Shown here one piece after another: positions 51,147-63,364 of a stretch of 64,000 nucleotides of DNA. Each line of letters begins with the position of its first letter. Positions within the stretch are counted from its first letter, which is position 1. A program made the translations under genes and the position numbers. The stretch comes from Lineus longissimus. Lineage: Eukaryota > Nemertea > Pilidiophora > Heteronemertea > Lineidae. The DNA lies in assembly GCF_910592395.1 (NCBI RefSeq), contig NC_088311.1, forward strand, positions 6,638,501 through 6,702,500, read 5' to 3'. The notes below the pieces were generated by a model. It had not been told where the DNA came from and did not search any database. It saw only the letters and a program-made list of their open reading frames with translations.

Positions 51147-52730
51147 GATTATACTTTATTAAAAACACTTCAAAAACAGATATTCTGCAGTCATTATTTG
51201 AGTTCGATTTTCAGTTATTTTTTTGTTACGTAACGTGAATTTACGTAAATTTTCATTACCTATGCTTCCTTTCCAAGAAAAAACTGTTCAATATTTATTC
51301 TACCATACCTGCATGTGACTGTTCCCACCTTCAAATTCCACGTGTTTAGCTGATTTATCAATTTAGCATGGCTTTTTTCCGTTGCCGATTTTATGCCAGT
51401 TTTCATTTGCAGCTGGCAGTGCTTTGAGTGTCCTCACCCGTGCTTTCACTGACACAGTTCGTTAGCATGGCTTTGACTGAACACTACTACAGACACTAAC
51501 ATAGTGTATGGGAATGCTCATTCCGTCACATGCTATATTCACAAAGAAATGGCACTGCAGAGTTTTTGGTCATGCTTAGTCTGATTGTGACAAAGTATCA
51601 AGTACTTCCAGATACTTTGGAATCGGAAGTTTCTGATAAATTATGACTCTTTGTTCAAATGTTGCATTTTCGATGCAAAGTTACCAAAAATGTCTGCGCC
51701 ATTTCCTTCTGAAAAGCAGTATAGTTTGAGAACCACCAAATTTGTTGGATGATAGTACACCTGGTATTACCTTTATACATGTCATGGAGTAAATTGTCAC
51801 TGTTGCCATGACGAGTGAAGTTGTTGACTTCATAATAAGCCATTTTGGCAAGCTTAAGCTTTCTTCGTTTTTCAAGGCTCTAGTTATTTTTACCAAATAG
51901 CCTTGTAATCAATACAGCTACCAATGTTAGATTCCACATTATTGAAAATTTCTTCAAAAACTTGATACTACTACTATTACTAGAAAATCAAATTCTGGTG
52001 AAATCTCAGTGGTCTTTCTCTTATAAATGCTACAGTAATATTTCAGTTCATAGTGGGGCAAACTTTTTTGTACGTAAAGTTGTCTGCATGTTACTTTACA
52101 GTCTTCTCCAACGTTGATCAAGGTTGTGACTATGTCTTTTAATCTGATTTATACCCTCAAAGGCATATTATGCTTGTGAAAAGTTGGAGAAGGCTGTAGT
52201 CAAAGTTAATGATATTATCATTATTATTAGTAACTTGTCATCACTTGTTTGGATTTGGTATTGAAAGCCAACATTAAAAAATATTTGACATTCAGAGCAT
52301 TATATCATAATAAAACAGTATGGTGCCTTGGAAAATTCTATAACATATGGTGATAGGGGGATACTCAAGAGGAAAGGAAATTTCATGTCACCAACAGGTT
52401 TTAGTCTAAAAGAGAGATCAGCGTGGACTGAATTTCATTCAGGGTGTTGAATGATTGATATGAAATTACAAGTGCATGATACTAAAATTCTACTAATGAC
52501 CAAATTGACTAAAATTATGCTGAAGGCTACTTGCATGTATGTACTAAACAATGAATTGGTTTGATCTCTATTAAAGTAGATGTTATACTTGAAGTAATGT
52601 TTAGTGTTAAAAGGGTAAAACTGTCAATTTGTAAGTTATGGACATCTAAAGGTAATCTGCATGTTGAAAGTGTTGAAACTGCATGATTGTTCCCCTTATC
52701 TACACATCAAGATCTGATGTAAAAGCCGTT

Positions 52731-52802
52731 AAATACAAAAGCTATACGTAGTATGGAATGCAAAGCTATATGTCACATTGAATACAAAGCTATACGTCAC
52801 CT
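52731..52802. repeat. Three short repeats of an AATACAAAGCTATACGT-like motif
   Basis: AATACAAAAGCTATACGTAG, GAATGCAAAGCTATATGTCA and GAATACAAAGCTATACGTCA follow one another at intervals of about 28-30 bp. Confidence 0.75.
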
Positions 52803-53346
52803 ATGAGGAATGGCTAAGACTAATGCCATTTGCATGACAATTCCTTAACACTTTACCATTCCTCATGTGGAGCAATATATCAGTGTCTTCCTTTAAAATC
52901 CCTTTGAGTTCTCACTTAATGTTATCCCAATTAAGTATGCCTACCTTGTCGTAAATTTTCAATGTGGTTGGCAAAGATTTTAGTTTACAGAATTTTTTTT
53001 CGAAATGGAATGTATTTTTTTAATTTCACTGTATACACAGACACACACTTCCACATGAACATATGTTACAAAAATTTAACTGTCCACACAAACATTATTA
53101 CATCCTGATTTCTCACTTAGTTTATGGTAAAAGTTCAAAAAGGAGACTTCGTGTTGGCTACAGGACTTCTTGGAACCATCCAAAATGGTGTTCATCTGTA
53201 ATCAAAGTATCTTGATGCTGACTTTGACGGACCAAGCATATTTTGTAGTCTCCTTCCTTTGAACTTCAACCAGCTAGCCTTGTTGATATTGTTCATTACT
53301 TTCCAGCCAACAGCCTGAATCATTAGTCTCCATTTTGTTTTTTCAG

Positions 53347-53616
53347 TGCGGAGAGTTCCACCTCACTTTTCAATCCCTCCGGAAAGCAGTGAAGTCCTGC
53401 CAGGCGGATCAGTCAATCTCACATGTGTTGCTGTCGGCTCGCCAATGCCATATGTAAAATGGCGGAAGGGGGCGCAGGAACTTACACCAGAGGAGAACAT
53501 ACCGATCGGAAAGAATGTCTTGATGTTGACGAATGTGCGGGAATCTGCTAATTACACTTGCGTTGCGTCTAGCGACCTTGGTAATATAGAAGCAGTAGCC
53601 CAAGTCAAGGTTAAAG
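53347..53616 (+). CDS. Lar: LAR-type receptor tyrosine phosphatase, exon encoding complete Ig domain 3
   Basis: Internal exon of 270 bp, phase 1-1. The acceptor is TTTTTTCAG (AG at 53345-53346) and the donor GTAATG starts at 53617. Joined to the previous exon it reads [15 protein letters not shown], the same junction as vertebrate LAR-family isoforms lacking the four-residue meB insert. It encodes the whole Ig3: [21 protein letters not shown] is almost invariant in the family, with cysteines at 53424-53426 and 53559-53561 and the core tryptophan at 53460-53462. Two N-glycosylation sequons overlap or adjoin the cysteines (NLT and NYT). A minus-strand open frame across the same bases is a shadow. 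The domain lies extracellularly, just before the first fibronectin repeat. Confidence 0.97.
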
Positions 53617-56600
53617 GTAATGATTGTGATGTAGCGCTTCTCGTTTCTCTAATGCCGCAAACTCACTATATGCGACTCAGTAAAGTAATTCAAATAAGTT
53701 AGGTTAAGTTAGAATCGGCCGAAATTGATCAATTGATATTTATCTTATTCTGGTTAGATTTTAAAAGAAAGATGATAAAATCGAAACTTTGAGTACTGGT
53801 TTGAATATCAGGTAAGTCAAAATATAAAAATTACTGATCAGATAGTAAAATAAGCACAATTTGGATATTCGCTCATTAAAATCAAAGCTTCTTCGAGTTC
53901 TGATTTTGCTTTGAGAACGTTATGTGTGCTACCGATTTGTTCACATTGGATTCAAAATTTTCTTAAAAAACACAAAAATCATGATGATATTTTTTGTATC
54001 AACCGACCAGAATATCATAAATGTCTTTGTTACTTACAATTTTTGTGCCGTAGTTGCCAACTGCTCTAGTAAATTAGAGTTCCATGTGCTCTCCTCAGAG
54101 GGCGCCAACTATCAAGTAGTGTCTCAACAGTAATGAGTGTGTGCATTAGGCAACTAGGCTATCAATGAGTGTTAGACTATAATCTATCAGATATGGTGTC
54201 TGCTGTCAACAAATATAAGTTCGATGTTGTCATAGATGTCATAGCAGAAAAATCATCGAAAAACTCAAAAGAAAATGGTGTGTGATTTTGTCATACGATT
54301 TGTGGTTTCGATGGTCAAGTTATGAATTGCCACGATGAAAACTTTCTGTATATGTTAGATGTTTGTTGTGAAGGTACCAGCCGTCTGCTTCAAGCATTCA
54401 CGGCAGACGTATCAACCAAAACAAAACAAAGCATACAAAGAGATAAGTTGCTTCAACAGCCAAGACAGCCATTCTCCAATAGCATAGATTGGTGTCTTTT
54501 ATGCCGTATGTAGTTACACTGAGGACCTTGTTGTTGAAGATTTAAGAAGCTTTGCAGCTGAAGTTTTTGGATTCGGTACAAATTCCCTTGAGTAAGATAG
54601 AAACTGGCAGTCTGTGCTATTGGAGAATGTTCGTGTACTGCAAATGCATTGATTGTCTCATTGTAGCACAACTAATCAGCCATTTCATTACAGTAACTGT
54701 GACACTCTAGTGCTGCATTTATCCTGATATCTGCAAAAAAGCAATTTGATTCAACCTACCCTCCTGTATCCATTACACACAATCCCGATAATTTTATTTT
54801 GAACCCTCGTTAAGTTAAACAAAACAACTGATATCTGATTTGCTTCAAGTAATTTAGGATGATTCCTATGTCCTAGATTAGTAACCGCATCCGGTTAAAG
54901 GGCATGTGAGAATACGTTCAAAACTGGGTCACATGTTGAGTTCTCCTCAAGAAATAAGTCTTGCACACATGCATGTTCCTTTTTCTCTCCCTTTCTCTTT
55001 TCGAAAATTTGAAATGTGAATGCGAGCGGATTGCTGCATATTGGCATGAATGTCATGGAGAATGATGCCCAGCACAGGGACACTTCGCCAATCTACAGCC
55101 TCTCATTCTTCAACTGTATTTTTCACACCTCAGACATGCAAACATCAAGCCGATGCGTCTTCCCCAAGAAGACTGCGTCAAGCATGTGCTCAAATGGTGC
55201 ATGTTGTCTAGATGTTGTGGCCATTCGTTCTTGTTAAGTTTATTGTATATATGAATATTTTGTACAGTTTCTCATCCATTTTCTTGCAATTATTCATGGC
55301 CATGACTTGTATTGCCGTAGCTTTTGTCATTGGTGCTGAGATGATAGGGGTCCGTTTGACGTTGCTCCCTGCCTAACGAGTTTAGCCCCCCAAAATATTC
55401 CCAAATTTAGATAAAAGCAAATAAAGTTGGCCATATACCTACCTACCTATACATTATTATACCGTCAAATCGTAGTTCCTGATATAAAGCAGTCAACAGG
55501 TCTTAACCAAACCCAAACTATGAAAGAAATGAAAGCTAGCAGTGTTTGTGATGTCATCCTGAGAACCACTATCTTCAAGACTCCAACTGTTAGTTGTGGA
55601 AAAGATGGGCTAATTCGACCTAAATCCCAGATCCAAAATAATTGTAACATTGACTTGTATTGGGGAAGATTAAAGCATTAGTGGTATTAGGTTGGCAGTG
55701 TTACTTTTATTAATGAAGCCTCCTCGCAATGATGTAATCATTTGCCAAGAAGGTAATGCAGTCAGCCAACTCCAGTAATGAATAAAAGGATGAACAGTAC
55801 TGTCTTGTGGCAGAATAAAACGTTATTGTGAGTCGGTCTGCTCCTGTCCTGCACCCCCAACCCACAGCAACCTAATCCAAATGGTAGTAATAGTGAATAA
55901 AGTATCAAAGTGAAAGAAATTCCTCCCCACCCATCCCCAGATTCAGGTGTATTATTGGAGCTCTAAGTTCACATTGCCCTGTAATGAATTGCGTTGACCA
56001 AGTTGCTGTCTATGGCACACGTCGGTCACCTTGACATCTAACACTAGCATAAAAGGTAAGCTTTCATCTCACCACCGGTTAGTCTCGTACGCCCTATGAC
56101 ACATGTGTCTCGGGGTCATTATAATCTTACTGTGGAGGTGGTGGTCTCTAACACTAATACACTCTTTCCGTACCACTAATCTGATTAGGTATGGGGGCAC
56201 CAAGGGGATGGGTCCAAAAGATTCACAATACATGTAAGAATGGTCAATTCGCCAAAGAACAAATCGGATTCTGAGGAAAAAACACTGTCGCTCCCCATGT
56301 TCAGGTAAAGAAATGTCAGAGGACTTAAATTGGAAACAAAAAGGCTAATATTGTTTGTTGGTCTTAAAACGTTGAAGTATGATTTAGATAAAAAAGATGT
56401 GTGGTTTAATCTCAATAGTTATTCAAAATAGATGGATGTATAAGATTCAGATAAAAAAGTCTTTGTTTATAAGCCTCAATCGTTAATTGCAATAAATCGA
56501 TGAATCTGATTTAGATAAAAATGAGGTTAGGTTTATCGATGGCCATAAATCTATTTATATAATTCAGATAGAAAAGAGATATGGTTTAGCCTCAATGATT

Positions 56601-58111
56601 AATGGCAATAAATTGATGTATAAGATTTAGATCAAAAACAGCCTCAATGCTTAATGGCAATAAATCAATGAATATGATTTAGATAAAGAAAAGAGGCCTA
56701 GTTTAGCCTCAATGATCAATGGCGATAAATCAATGAATATGATTTAGATAAAGAAAAGAGGCCTAGTTTAGCCTCAATGATCAATGGCGATAAATCAATG
56801 TATAAGATTTAGCTGAACAAGAGGCCTAGTTTAGCCTCAATGATCAATGGCGATAAATCCATGTATAAGATTTACATGAAGAAGAGGCCTAGTTTAGCCT
56901 CAATGATCAATGGCGATAAATCAATGTATAAGATTTTGATGAAAAAGAGGTATGGTTTAGCCTCAATGCTTAAAGACAATAAATCAATGTATGATTTAGG
57001 TAAAACGGGAATTTTAAGTGTTCGAGTGTTTCACTTTATTTGTTTCCTCCTCTATATGAAAACTTATGATGTTATTCCAAGCTTCAAACCATAATGATTT
57101 ACATCCCTCAAACCAGAATGGTGTTTACATACATGTAATGATTTGATTGACCATTCTTAGATTGTTGTCCTTCTTTAGTGTGTCTCTTATGCAAAGCAGT
57201 TGTTTCTTCATGACTTCTGATGAAACCATTTTTCTCAAAATACCAGCGTTCAATTTGTAAATATTATTCTTTTACAGTTTTCTTAAGCTGTGCCAAACTA
57301 TCAACATAAAAATACCTGTTTTGTCGGAATATCCGACCATAAGCAATTCTTCTGCTTGTCAAGTTTTCTAGGTACCGTGTTGAAAACAAGCGGAAACTTG
57401 GAATACGTATAAAAATGGCTGTGTTAGTGCAAATGGACATGGAGTGTTATTGAAGTAATTGCCATGACTTCAAATTTGATTGATACCTTTTATTTGGTAA
57501 TGGCTGGAATTTTTTTGTCAATTTGCGTCCTTAGCAGATGTAATAGTTGCTGAGTGATGCAGGCAATTTGATGGCCATTTGCTAAGTTGGACAGTCTGAG
57601 CAACATTAGCGTGCCTGAATTGACAACAGAAGAACAAAACACGCTGTGTTTGTCGATCTGGTCTAAAAAGTTAGAGAAATGTTAGTATTTTGGCCTTCAA
57701 GTCCATTTCTAAATGATCAAATGTGCTTTGTGCTTCGATTGGTTGTTTAGACCGATTCCTGTCTGCTATCCAGATTTTCCCAATTCCTCACCCAAGAGTT
57801 CACTTCTCAGTGTGTTTTGTGGGACATGGTTCACAGAGTTTCTGTCAATACATCCAATAAAACCACTTTCAGTTCACCCGTCTAAAATATCAGTGGGTTA
57901 CTGACAATATTTTAGAATATTTTGATGATTTGAACCGAGTTGGGAAAAAATTAATCAAAAATGTTTGAAATTCTAAATTTTCATCAGCGCTTCTAACGTG
58001 GTAAAGACTTTGCAAATGGATGGCTCTGCCCCCTGGTGCCCTAATAGGAAGCATGCCTATAGGACCGTCAACTGATAACAACCTATGGCCATAACTCTTC
58101 TTCTGCTTCAG
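53617..58111 (+). other. Intron of the LAR-like gene between Ig3 and FN1 (4.5 kb)
   Basis: GTAATG to TTCAG, phase 1. It contains a roughly 62-bp tandem repeat (56402-57005). Otherwise AT-rich sequence with only short chance open frames. Confidence 0.9.
56402..57005. repeat. Tandem repeat, about 62-bp unit, roughly 10 copies
   Basis: Units contain GTTTAGCCTCAATGATCAAT, then GGCGATAAATCAATG and TATAAGATTTAG. Starts are near 56402, 56465, 56527, 56582, 56637, 56700, 56765, 56828, 56891 and 56954. Copies from 56700 to 56953 are nearly identical; those to the left and the last one are diverged. The 63-bp units stay in frame (MINGDKSMYKI repeats at 56840-57094); this is a repeat artefact. Confidence 0.93.
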
Positions 58112-58399
58112 CTTTGCCAAAACCGCCCATAAATCTAGTTACTTCTGAAGTCACCCCAACTTCTGTCAAACTGACCTGGAGTTCCGGGAACACTGATCCT
58201 GTGGAGAGTTTTATTATCGAATACAAGCGCAAGTATAAAGAGGGAGCCACTTATACTCAGGTGTCGAATATCCAAGACATGGAGTACGTTATTCGGCAGT
58301 TGCAAGCGTACACTGTCTATGAGTTGCGGGTTGTTGCCGTCAATAACATCGGTCGTGGCATCGAAAGTAGCCCAACTGAAGTAACAACTGGAGAAATGC
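58112..58399 (+). CDS. Lar: LAR-type receptor tyrosine phosphatase, exon encoding fibronectin type III domain 1
   Basis: Internal exon of 288 bp, phase 1-1. The acceptor is TTCTGCTTCAG (AG at 58110-58111). The split codon G/CT gives alanine, so the junction reads VKA-LPKPP as in vertebrate LAR. One complete FN3 domain is encoded: the B-strand tryptophan is at 58177-58179 in KLTWSSGNTDPVESF, and the domain ends with YELRVVAVNNIGRG, a hallmark of LAR FN1. The proposed donor is the weaker GTTAGT at 58400-58405. It is chosen because it alone keeps phase 1 and aligns the joined sequence [13 protein letters not shown] residue for residue with the vertebrate linker. Read-through past this donor meets an in-frame TAG at once (58402-58404). 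Confidence 0.95.
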
Positions 58400-60934
58400 G
58401 TTAGTACCCTGTAGAATTGTCTTGTGTTGTCCCCTACATGTAAATGCTAAATAATGTGTGCAGTTCGTTCACTGGCAAAGGCAAATGAAATAATATAGGA
58501 ATGTCGAAAAAAAATTGAGGGGGTCCAAAATCATCAAAATTCATTCATGTCATACCATGTGTAATGTTGTATTCTGTCACCTATGTACCATTGTCATGTT
58601 TTGTCTGGACGCAGTGTACCTTTAAGTGTATATATACTTCCTCAATGTCCTTAAGCAATCTGTGCAACATATACTGAAACTATATAAATCTGTCTGACTG
58701 CCTGAGACTATATCGAGCTTTTCGAGTCCTTCTCTCTCGGTCTGTCTTACTTCAATAGATTACGTCGTCCTGTGCGATCGATCGAATCTCCTTCTTCTCT
58801 CCTCCTACTTCTTCCTATTCTCTGTCCGACAATATCAAACTGCAGTATGTAAGCTTAAGTCCAATGTTGTGCATCATGTTTTTGCTTCATTCAGAATTTC
58901 TCATTTGCTTTTGCCAATCCCATAGTAACACTTTTTCCGTGGGGTGTATAATTAAGTTTTGAGGATTAATGAGTTTTTGGTCTGCGAAATTAATGAATTT
59001 TTATTTGATAAGTGTTGAAAAATATGAGTCCTCCAGGATCAAGATATTCTCTTGTCTCTCTGTACAAGTAATGTTTCCATAACAAACTGATAATCGTAAC
59101 AATGAGCTGTAACAATATCTTCTTTTCTGACTTACCGAACTTAATTCGTAACACAGAATAACTTGATTAAGATATAACTTTTTCGTAATTTTTTTGTTTA
59201 ACATTTACGTAATTTTTTACATGACATGTGCATAATTTTTAATGTCTTTTCGTATGTGTGTACGTATATAATTAATGGTGTGGGTAAAAATTGTTGGTCT
59301 GGGTTATCTTTGATTTCTACATTGTAGACATTCATTTTTCGTTGCATTGTGTGGTGAATTTGTAAAGTATTGTGCTTCATCAGCTATAGCTTTATGGGGT
59401 CTGCAAAACGCACCGTTTTCGTCCAACAAAGACACCACACACCAACATAGACAATTACACAGCCGACACACACACATCAACATCTCCTCTTTTGCTACTA
59501 TCCCCACAGCGCCTAACCCGATTCTGATGTATCCCCAAAAGTTACAGCAGCAAGTCACAGTCACAATTTCCAATGCTCGCACCTGATAGTGATTCACTGT
59601 AGAGCACTTTCGCACTGAAACATTTAGGGCCATATTTTGGTGGTTCACTCAGAAATTATGTACAGTAGACACACGTAACTATTGCTCTTTGAGACTGCAA
59701 GGATGGAAAATGATTTGGTTTCTTAGTATGGATCATTACCATTGAAATTAAACCATTTTGAAGAGTGTTTTTTTCTCACTCAGTTTTAGGACAAATTTAA
59801 GATTGACAAAAGGTTTATGGACCACAGTAAATCTCGGGAAGAACCTCAAGCAATACACATCTTTGGTACTCGGGACACAAGCGAAGTTAACTTGCAACCC
59901 ATTACTCCTGCATTTTCGCTGATAAGTGGTGCAGGTGAAAGAAGGAATTGGTATTGCAGGTAGTGGAAATCATTTAAACAGCTGTGAGGGCTAATCGCAC
60001 TGTTTGGGCTTGGAAGAAGCTTGCCAGAATAGCATGAACATCTCATGGAAAAAAGATATTTTGACCACCATGGATAAAGGAAATATATTTCGTATTTCCC
60101 GCTATATACTGTGTACAGTCAACATATCAACAGCCAGAAAAGTCTGCCAATACTACCTTTAATAATTTGCTTGATAACTCATGGGCCTTTTAGTGGTAAA
60201 TGTCATGTGTCAGTTCAAGTAACAGCCTTTCCGTTTGACGCAGCATTTTACTAGAGAAGATGACTTTCATTGTAACAGACAAACGCTCTGAATTATTTTC
60301 ATGACAGTCTTGTTGGGTAGGATTTACGTTAATGAAATGGTCATGCAACAGGAAATGGACTTCTCTTTTTATGGCTGCAGTGTGTCACTTATTACAAATT
60401 GTATGGGAAGTTTCAAACCCCTGTGCCCGAGGGGTTATCCTGATATAAGTTTCTTATTAGCACAAACTGAAAGCACAATTTTCTGCAGTTGAGAAAACTG
60501 GATGGGTTTACAGCTAGGGCAATTTGTCATCATATTGCACAGCAAGCACAGATAGGTGACTGAAGGATTAATATCAGCTTAGCTTTGTTATCATGCACCA
60601 TTTAGCATTCCACCCATAGTGGTAGAGAGCATTATACACCTTAGATGCTTTCAAGAGGAAGAATTCAATAGATGATCACAAGAGATGACAGAAGACCAAG
60701 AGGAATGCGTTCCACTTGGCTACTGAGACCTATTGCTTTGCAACACAGTTGATGTACTGTATTTTTTATGTTGTTTAAAGAAACACCACTTCTCTCCCCA
60801 GCAATGAAAAGCACAAAATAAAGAGGAAAAGTAAAGTGCTGGACCACATCTTTATCATGAATGATCTGTTTACAACCACTTTGAAGGAATTTTCAATGTA
60901 ATTCTATAAATCTGTCAAACATTGGTTAACTGGA

Positions 60935-61130
60935 GTATTCGAATTTCGCATAAATGTTCCGATCATCATTGCGTTTAAGATATTTGAATCTCGCATAAAT
61001 TTTCCGATTATCGTGGTGTTTCACAAGATCATCCGAATAGTCCTACTAGAGATTTACGTTTAAACTTTGAATTCCGAGGAGATTTTCTGATTATCGAGAC
61101 ATTTAACGAGGTCATGATGAAAGTCCTTCT
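60935..61130. repeat. Degenerate tandem repeat in the FN1-FN2 intron
   Basis: Related segments TTCGCATAAATGTTCCGATC, CTCGCATAAATTTTCCGATT and TCCGAGGAGATTTTCTGATT are each followed by AT(C/T)(A/G) and a GTTTAA or ATTTAACGAGGTCAT-like stretch. Confidence 0.65.
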
Positions 61131-63029
61131 TTGAGATTTGAATTGAACCGCTGAAGTGGAAGGAGTCCATTTGTTGTTGTGGTAATGATTATTATTATCA
61201 GCAATCTAAAATGTTCACAAGTCAGCACAAATGAGCTTCTTGTAAGTGAGATATTGTCGCTTAGACCTGTCTTTCTAAGAACTCTTGGCTGTTGCAACAT
61301 ATATTTTAACTCTCTTACATAATACATGTGGTGTAAACTCAGTGTGGCTTGCTGTCCCCTTAAAGTTCTCATCAGAGTGTGTGTCGACTGTCCGTCTGTC
61401 CGTCGGTAAAATCGTCAGCAAATTACGCTTACATTTTTATTAAGTTGTGCAGCTGTATGGGGGTCACATGACCTACATGTCCGTCCACCATGTCGCGTTC
61501 ATTCTGTACTTGTCCTGTGATGTACATCAGGTCTTGTACGTTTTTCATAGGGGAAATAAACATTACATTTTGTGAAATATTGCCCCCTTTCTGAAAAGAA
61601 GATTTTAATTAGGATCCATTGATGGATTTCAAAAAATCATTCCTACCTTTCCGTAATTGTCATTATTTTTTAAAAAGCCTGGAACATTATTTCATTTGCT
61701 GAAACAGTCCTATTAAACGTATTATTACCCAATGGAATCATATTAATACTAACTTGATCAATAAAATAAATATCATATTCATGGGATGAATTTATATCTG
61801 AAAGACATTGATAATGTTTTCTTCTGTGAAGCGCAATTTTTTTCTTTGTGATTTTTAACCACTTTGAGTACAGTGGCTGATTATGGAATTATAAAACCGA
61901 TGTCGAGAAACAGAAACCTTTGGCAGACAGATGAAAGATCACAATAGAAAAAGAGACGATTTGTAGTGTGGATTTAATCTAAATTTCTCAGTCAGAGACC
62001 ACTGTTATATTGGGTTCAGTTGAAATGTTTGAGTAAGTCTATAGACTGATGACCTTTCCATGCTCAATTCATATTGAACTCCTTAATATGGAAAAGATGA
62101 GAAAACTGCAACAAAAAGAAATTTTCATCCATCAAATTTAAACCAGTTATAAAGACAAAAACTAATATTCTGGTCGATTTGTTGTTGTTATATTTTTCCA
62201 TAGTCAGCTATTGAGTTTCAATTCAATTTGGTGGTTGGTGAACAACTTCTTCTAATATTTGGCAAAGGCTTTTGGGAATTTACTTGCTGCAATTTAATTG
62301 AATAACGGCTTATAACATCAACTTCAGTCACTAAGTATTATTCAATACGAGAACAACCATCCCCGAGGTAAAAAATTGAGTAAATATTTATGTGTAACAG
62401 TGTTGACCTTAATTTGGTAACCAATTTCAATCTGTTGCAATATAAATTGAAAAAAACCTCATAATCTCAAAATTCAAAAGTCTTTCTGATAATAACACCG
62501 TGGGGTCCTTGGGGAAACAATGCTTCCTTTGCAAAATTAGATACCAGTCCTAAAGGTGAAGACAATATTTCCATTCTTTCAACTAAATGTCCGTTGGTTT
62601 GGGCATCCGTTTGTGGGCGTTAACCAAAAAGTGAAACAAAAAAAACCAGATTTGCTAAAAATATGTTTTGGTGTTTTGCGGGTTAAAGGGTCACCGTGTT
62701 GTGGTCGTGGTTTTTGCACTCAGCTCACTCAAGTTCATTCCACCCTAGTTGCCTGTACATTTTGCACTAGGAATGCACATGAATGTACAAGTCAAGCTCA
62801 AGGTGAAATGAAATGAGGTCTTTTTCACTCTGGTTGGCTAGGTCATTGGTACATTATATGCAGGCAACTGTAGATAGATGTACAGGTGTTTCAAGCCAAC
62901 TTGGAGGTGAAATAGAGAATAGTTTTAAGCGTGTTTTTGTATCTTTGGGATGGTTGTGCTCATTCGGTGAAGGGATAGCTTATAGCCTTTATGTATTGGC
63001 TTAATCTATGCAAAATGAGATGATCTAAT

Positions 63030-63075
63030 TATAATTATAATCAAATTATAATTATAATCAAATTATAATTATCAT
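63030..63075. repeat. AT-rich 18-bp tandem repeat
   Basis: AATTATAATTATAATCA occurs two to three times in succession about 80 bp upstream of the FN2 exon. Confidence 0.9.
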
Positions 63076-63153
63076 ATGTCATAATCGTAATGATTTCTTT
63101 CAGGTTATTTCTGTCAGTTTCAGGTTACTAAAAATATTTTGCCGATCTTTCAG

Positions 63154-63254
63154 CGCCGGGTAGCCCGCCCCAGAATGTACGTGCGCGGCCACTCAGCTCC
63201 AGTACTGTACTGGTGCAGTGGAATGAGCCCGATATACCCAATGGAGTAATCAGG
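63154..63254 (+). CDS. Lar: LAR-type receptor tyrosine phosphatase, exon encoding first part of fibronectin type III domain 2
   Basis: Internal exon of 101 bp, entering in phase 1 and leaving in phase 0. The acceptor is CTTTCAG (AG at 63152-63153) and the donor is a consensus GTAAGT at 63255-63260. The peptide contains [18 protein letters not shown] and [11 protein letters not shown], matching the start of FN2 in LAR-family receptors (RDVQARMLSSTTILVQW, EPNGQIQ); the B-strand tryptophan is at 63219-63221. In vertebrates the next exon begins GYRVYYT; it must lie beyond the window. The exon is too short for a 60-codon open-frame cutoff and was found from its splice sites and phase. Confidence 0.95.
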
Positions 63255-63364
63255 GTAAGTCGTGTCCTGCAAGGTTGTATCCCACAAAACCCTCATTTTC
63301 CCCACGTCTTCTTTGCAAAATATGTAGGCAGCATTGAAAGAACCTTATGAATGGTACAGTAATA

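Larger units (their letters stand above)
39854..53346 (+). other. Intron of the LAR-like gene between Ig2 and Ig3 (13.5 kb)
   Basis: The largest intron in the window, GTAGGT to TTCAG, phase 1. Contents seen: a CTAGTG hexamer repeat (40687-40713), a 42-bp-arm inverted repeat (43423-43589), a TA run (51129-51146) and three copies of an AATACAAAGCTATACGT-like motif (52731-52802). No recognisable gene on either strand. Vertebrate mini-exon B (12 nt) would lie here; it was not found by eye. Confidence 0.88.
58400..63153 (+). other. Intron of the LAR-like gene between FN1 and FN2 (4.8 kb)
   Basis: GTTAGT to TTTCAG, phase 1. It contains degenerate repeats of a CGCATAAATTTTCCGATTAT-type motif (60935-61130) and a short AATTATAATTATAATCA tandem repeat just before the exon (about 63030-63075). 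Nothing coding was recognised. Confidence 0.88.

Noticed and set aside
53409-53603. Minus-strand 64-codon frame
   Set aside because: Shadow of the Ig3 exon on the opposite strand.
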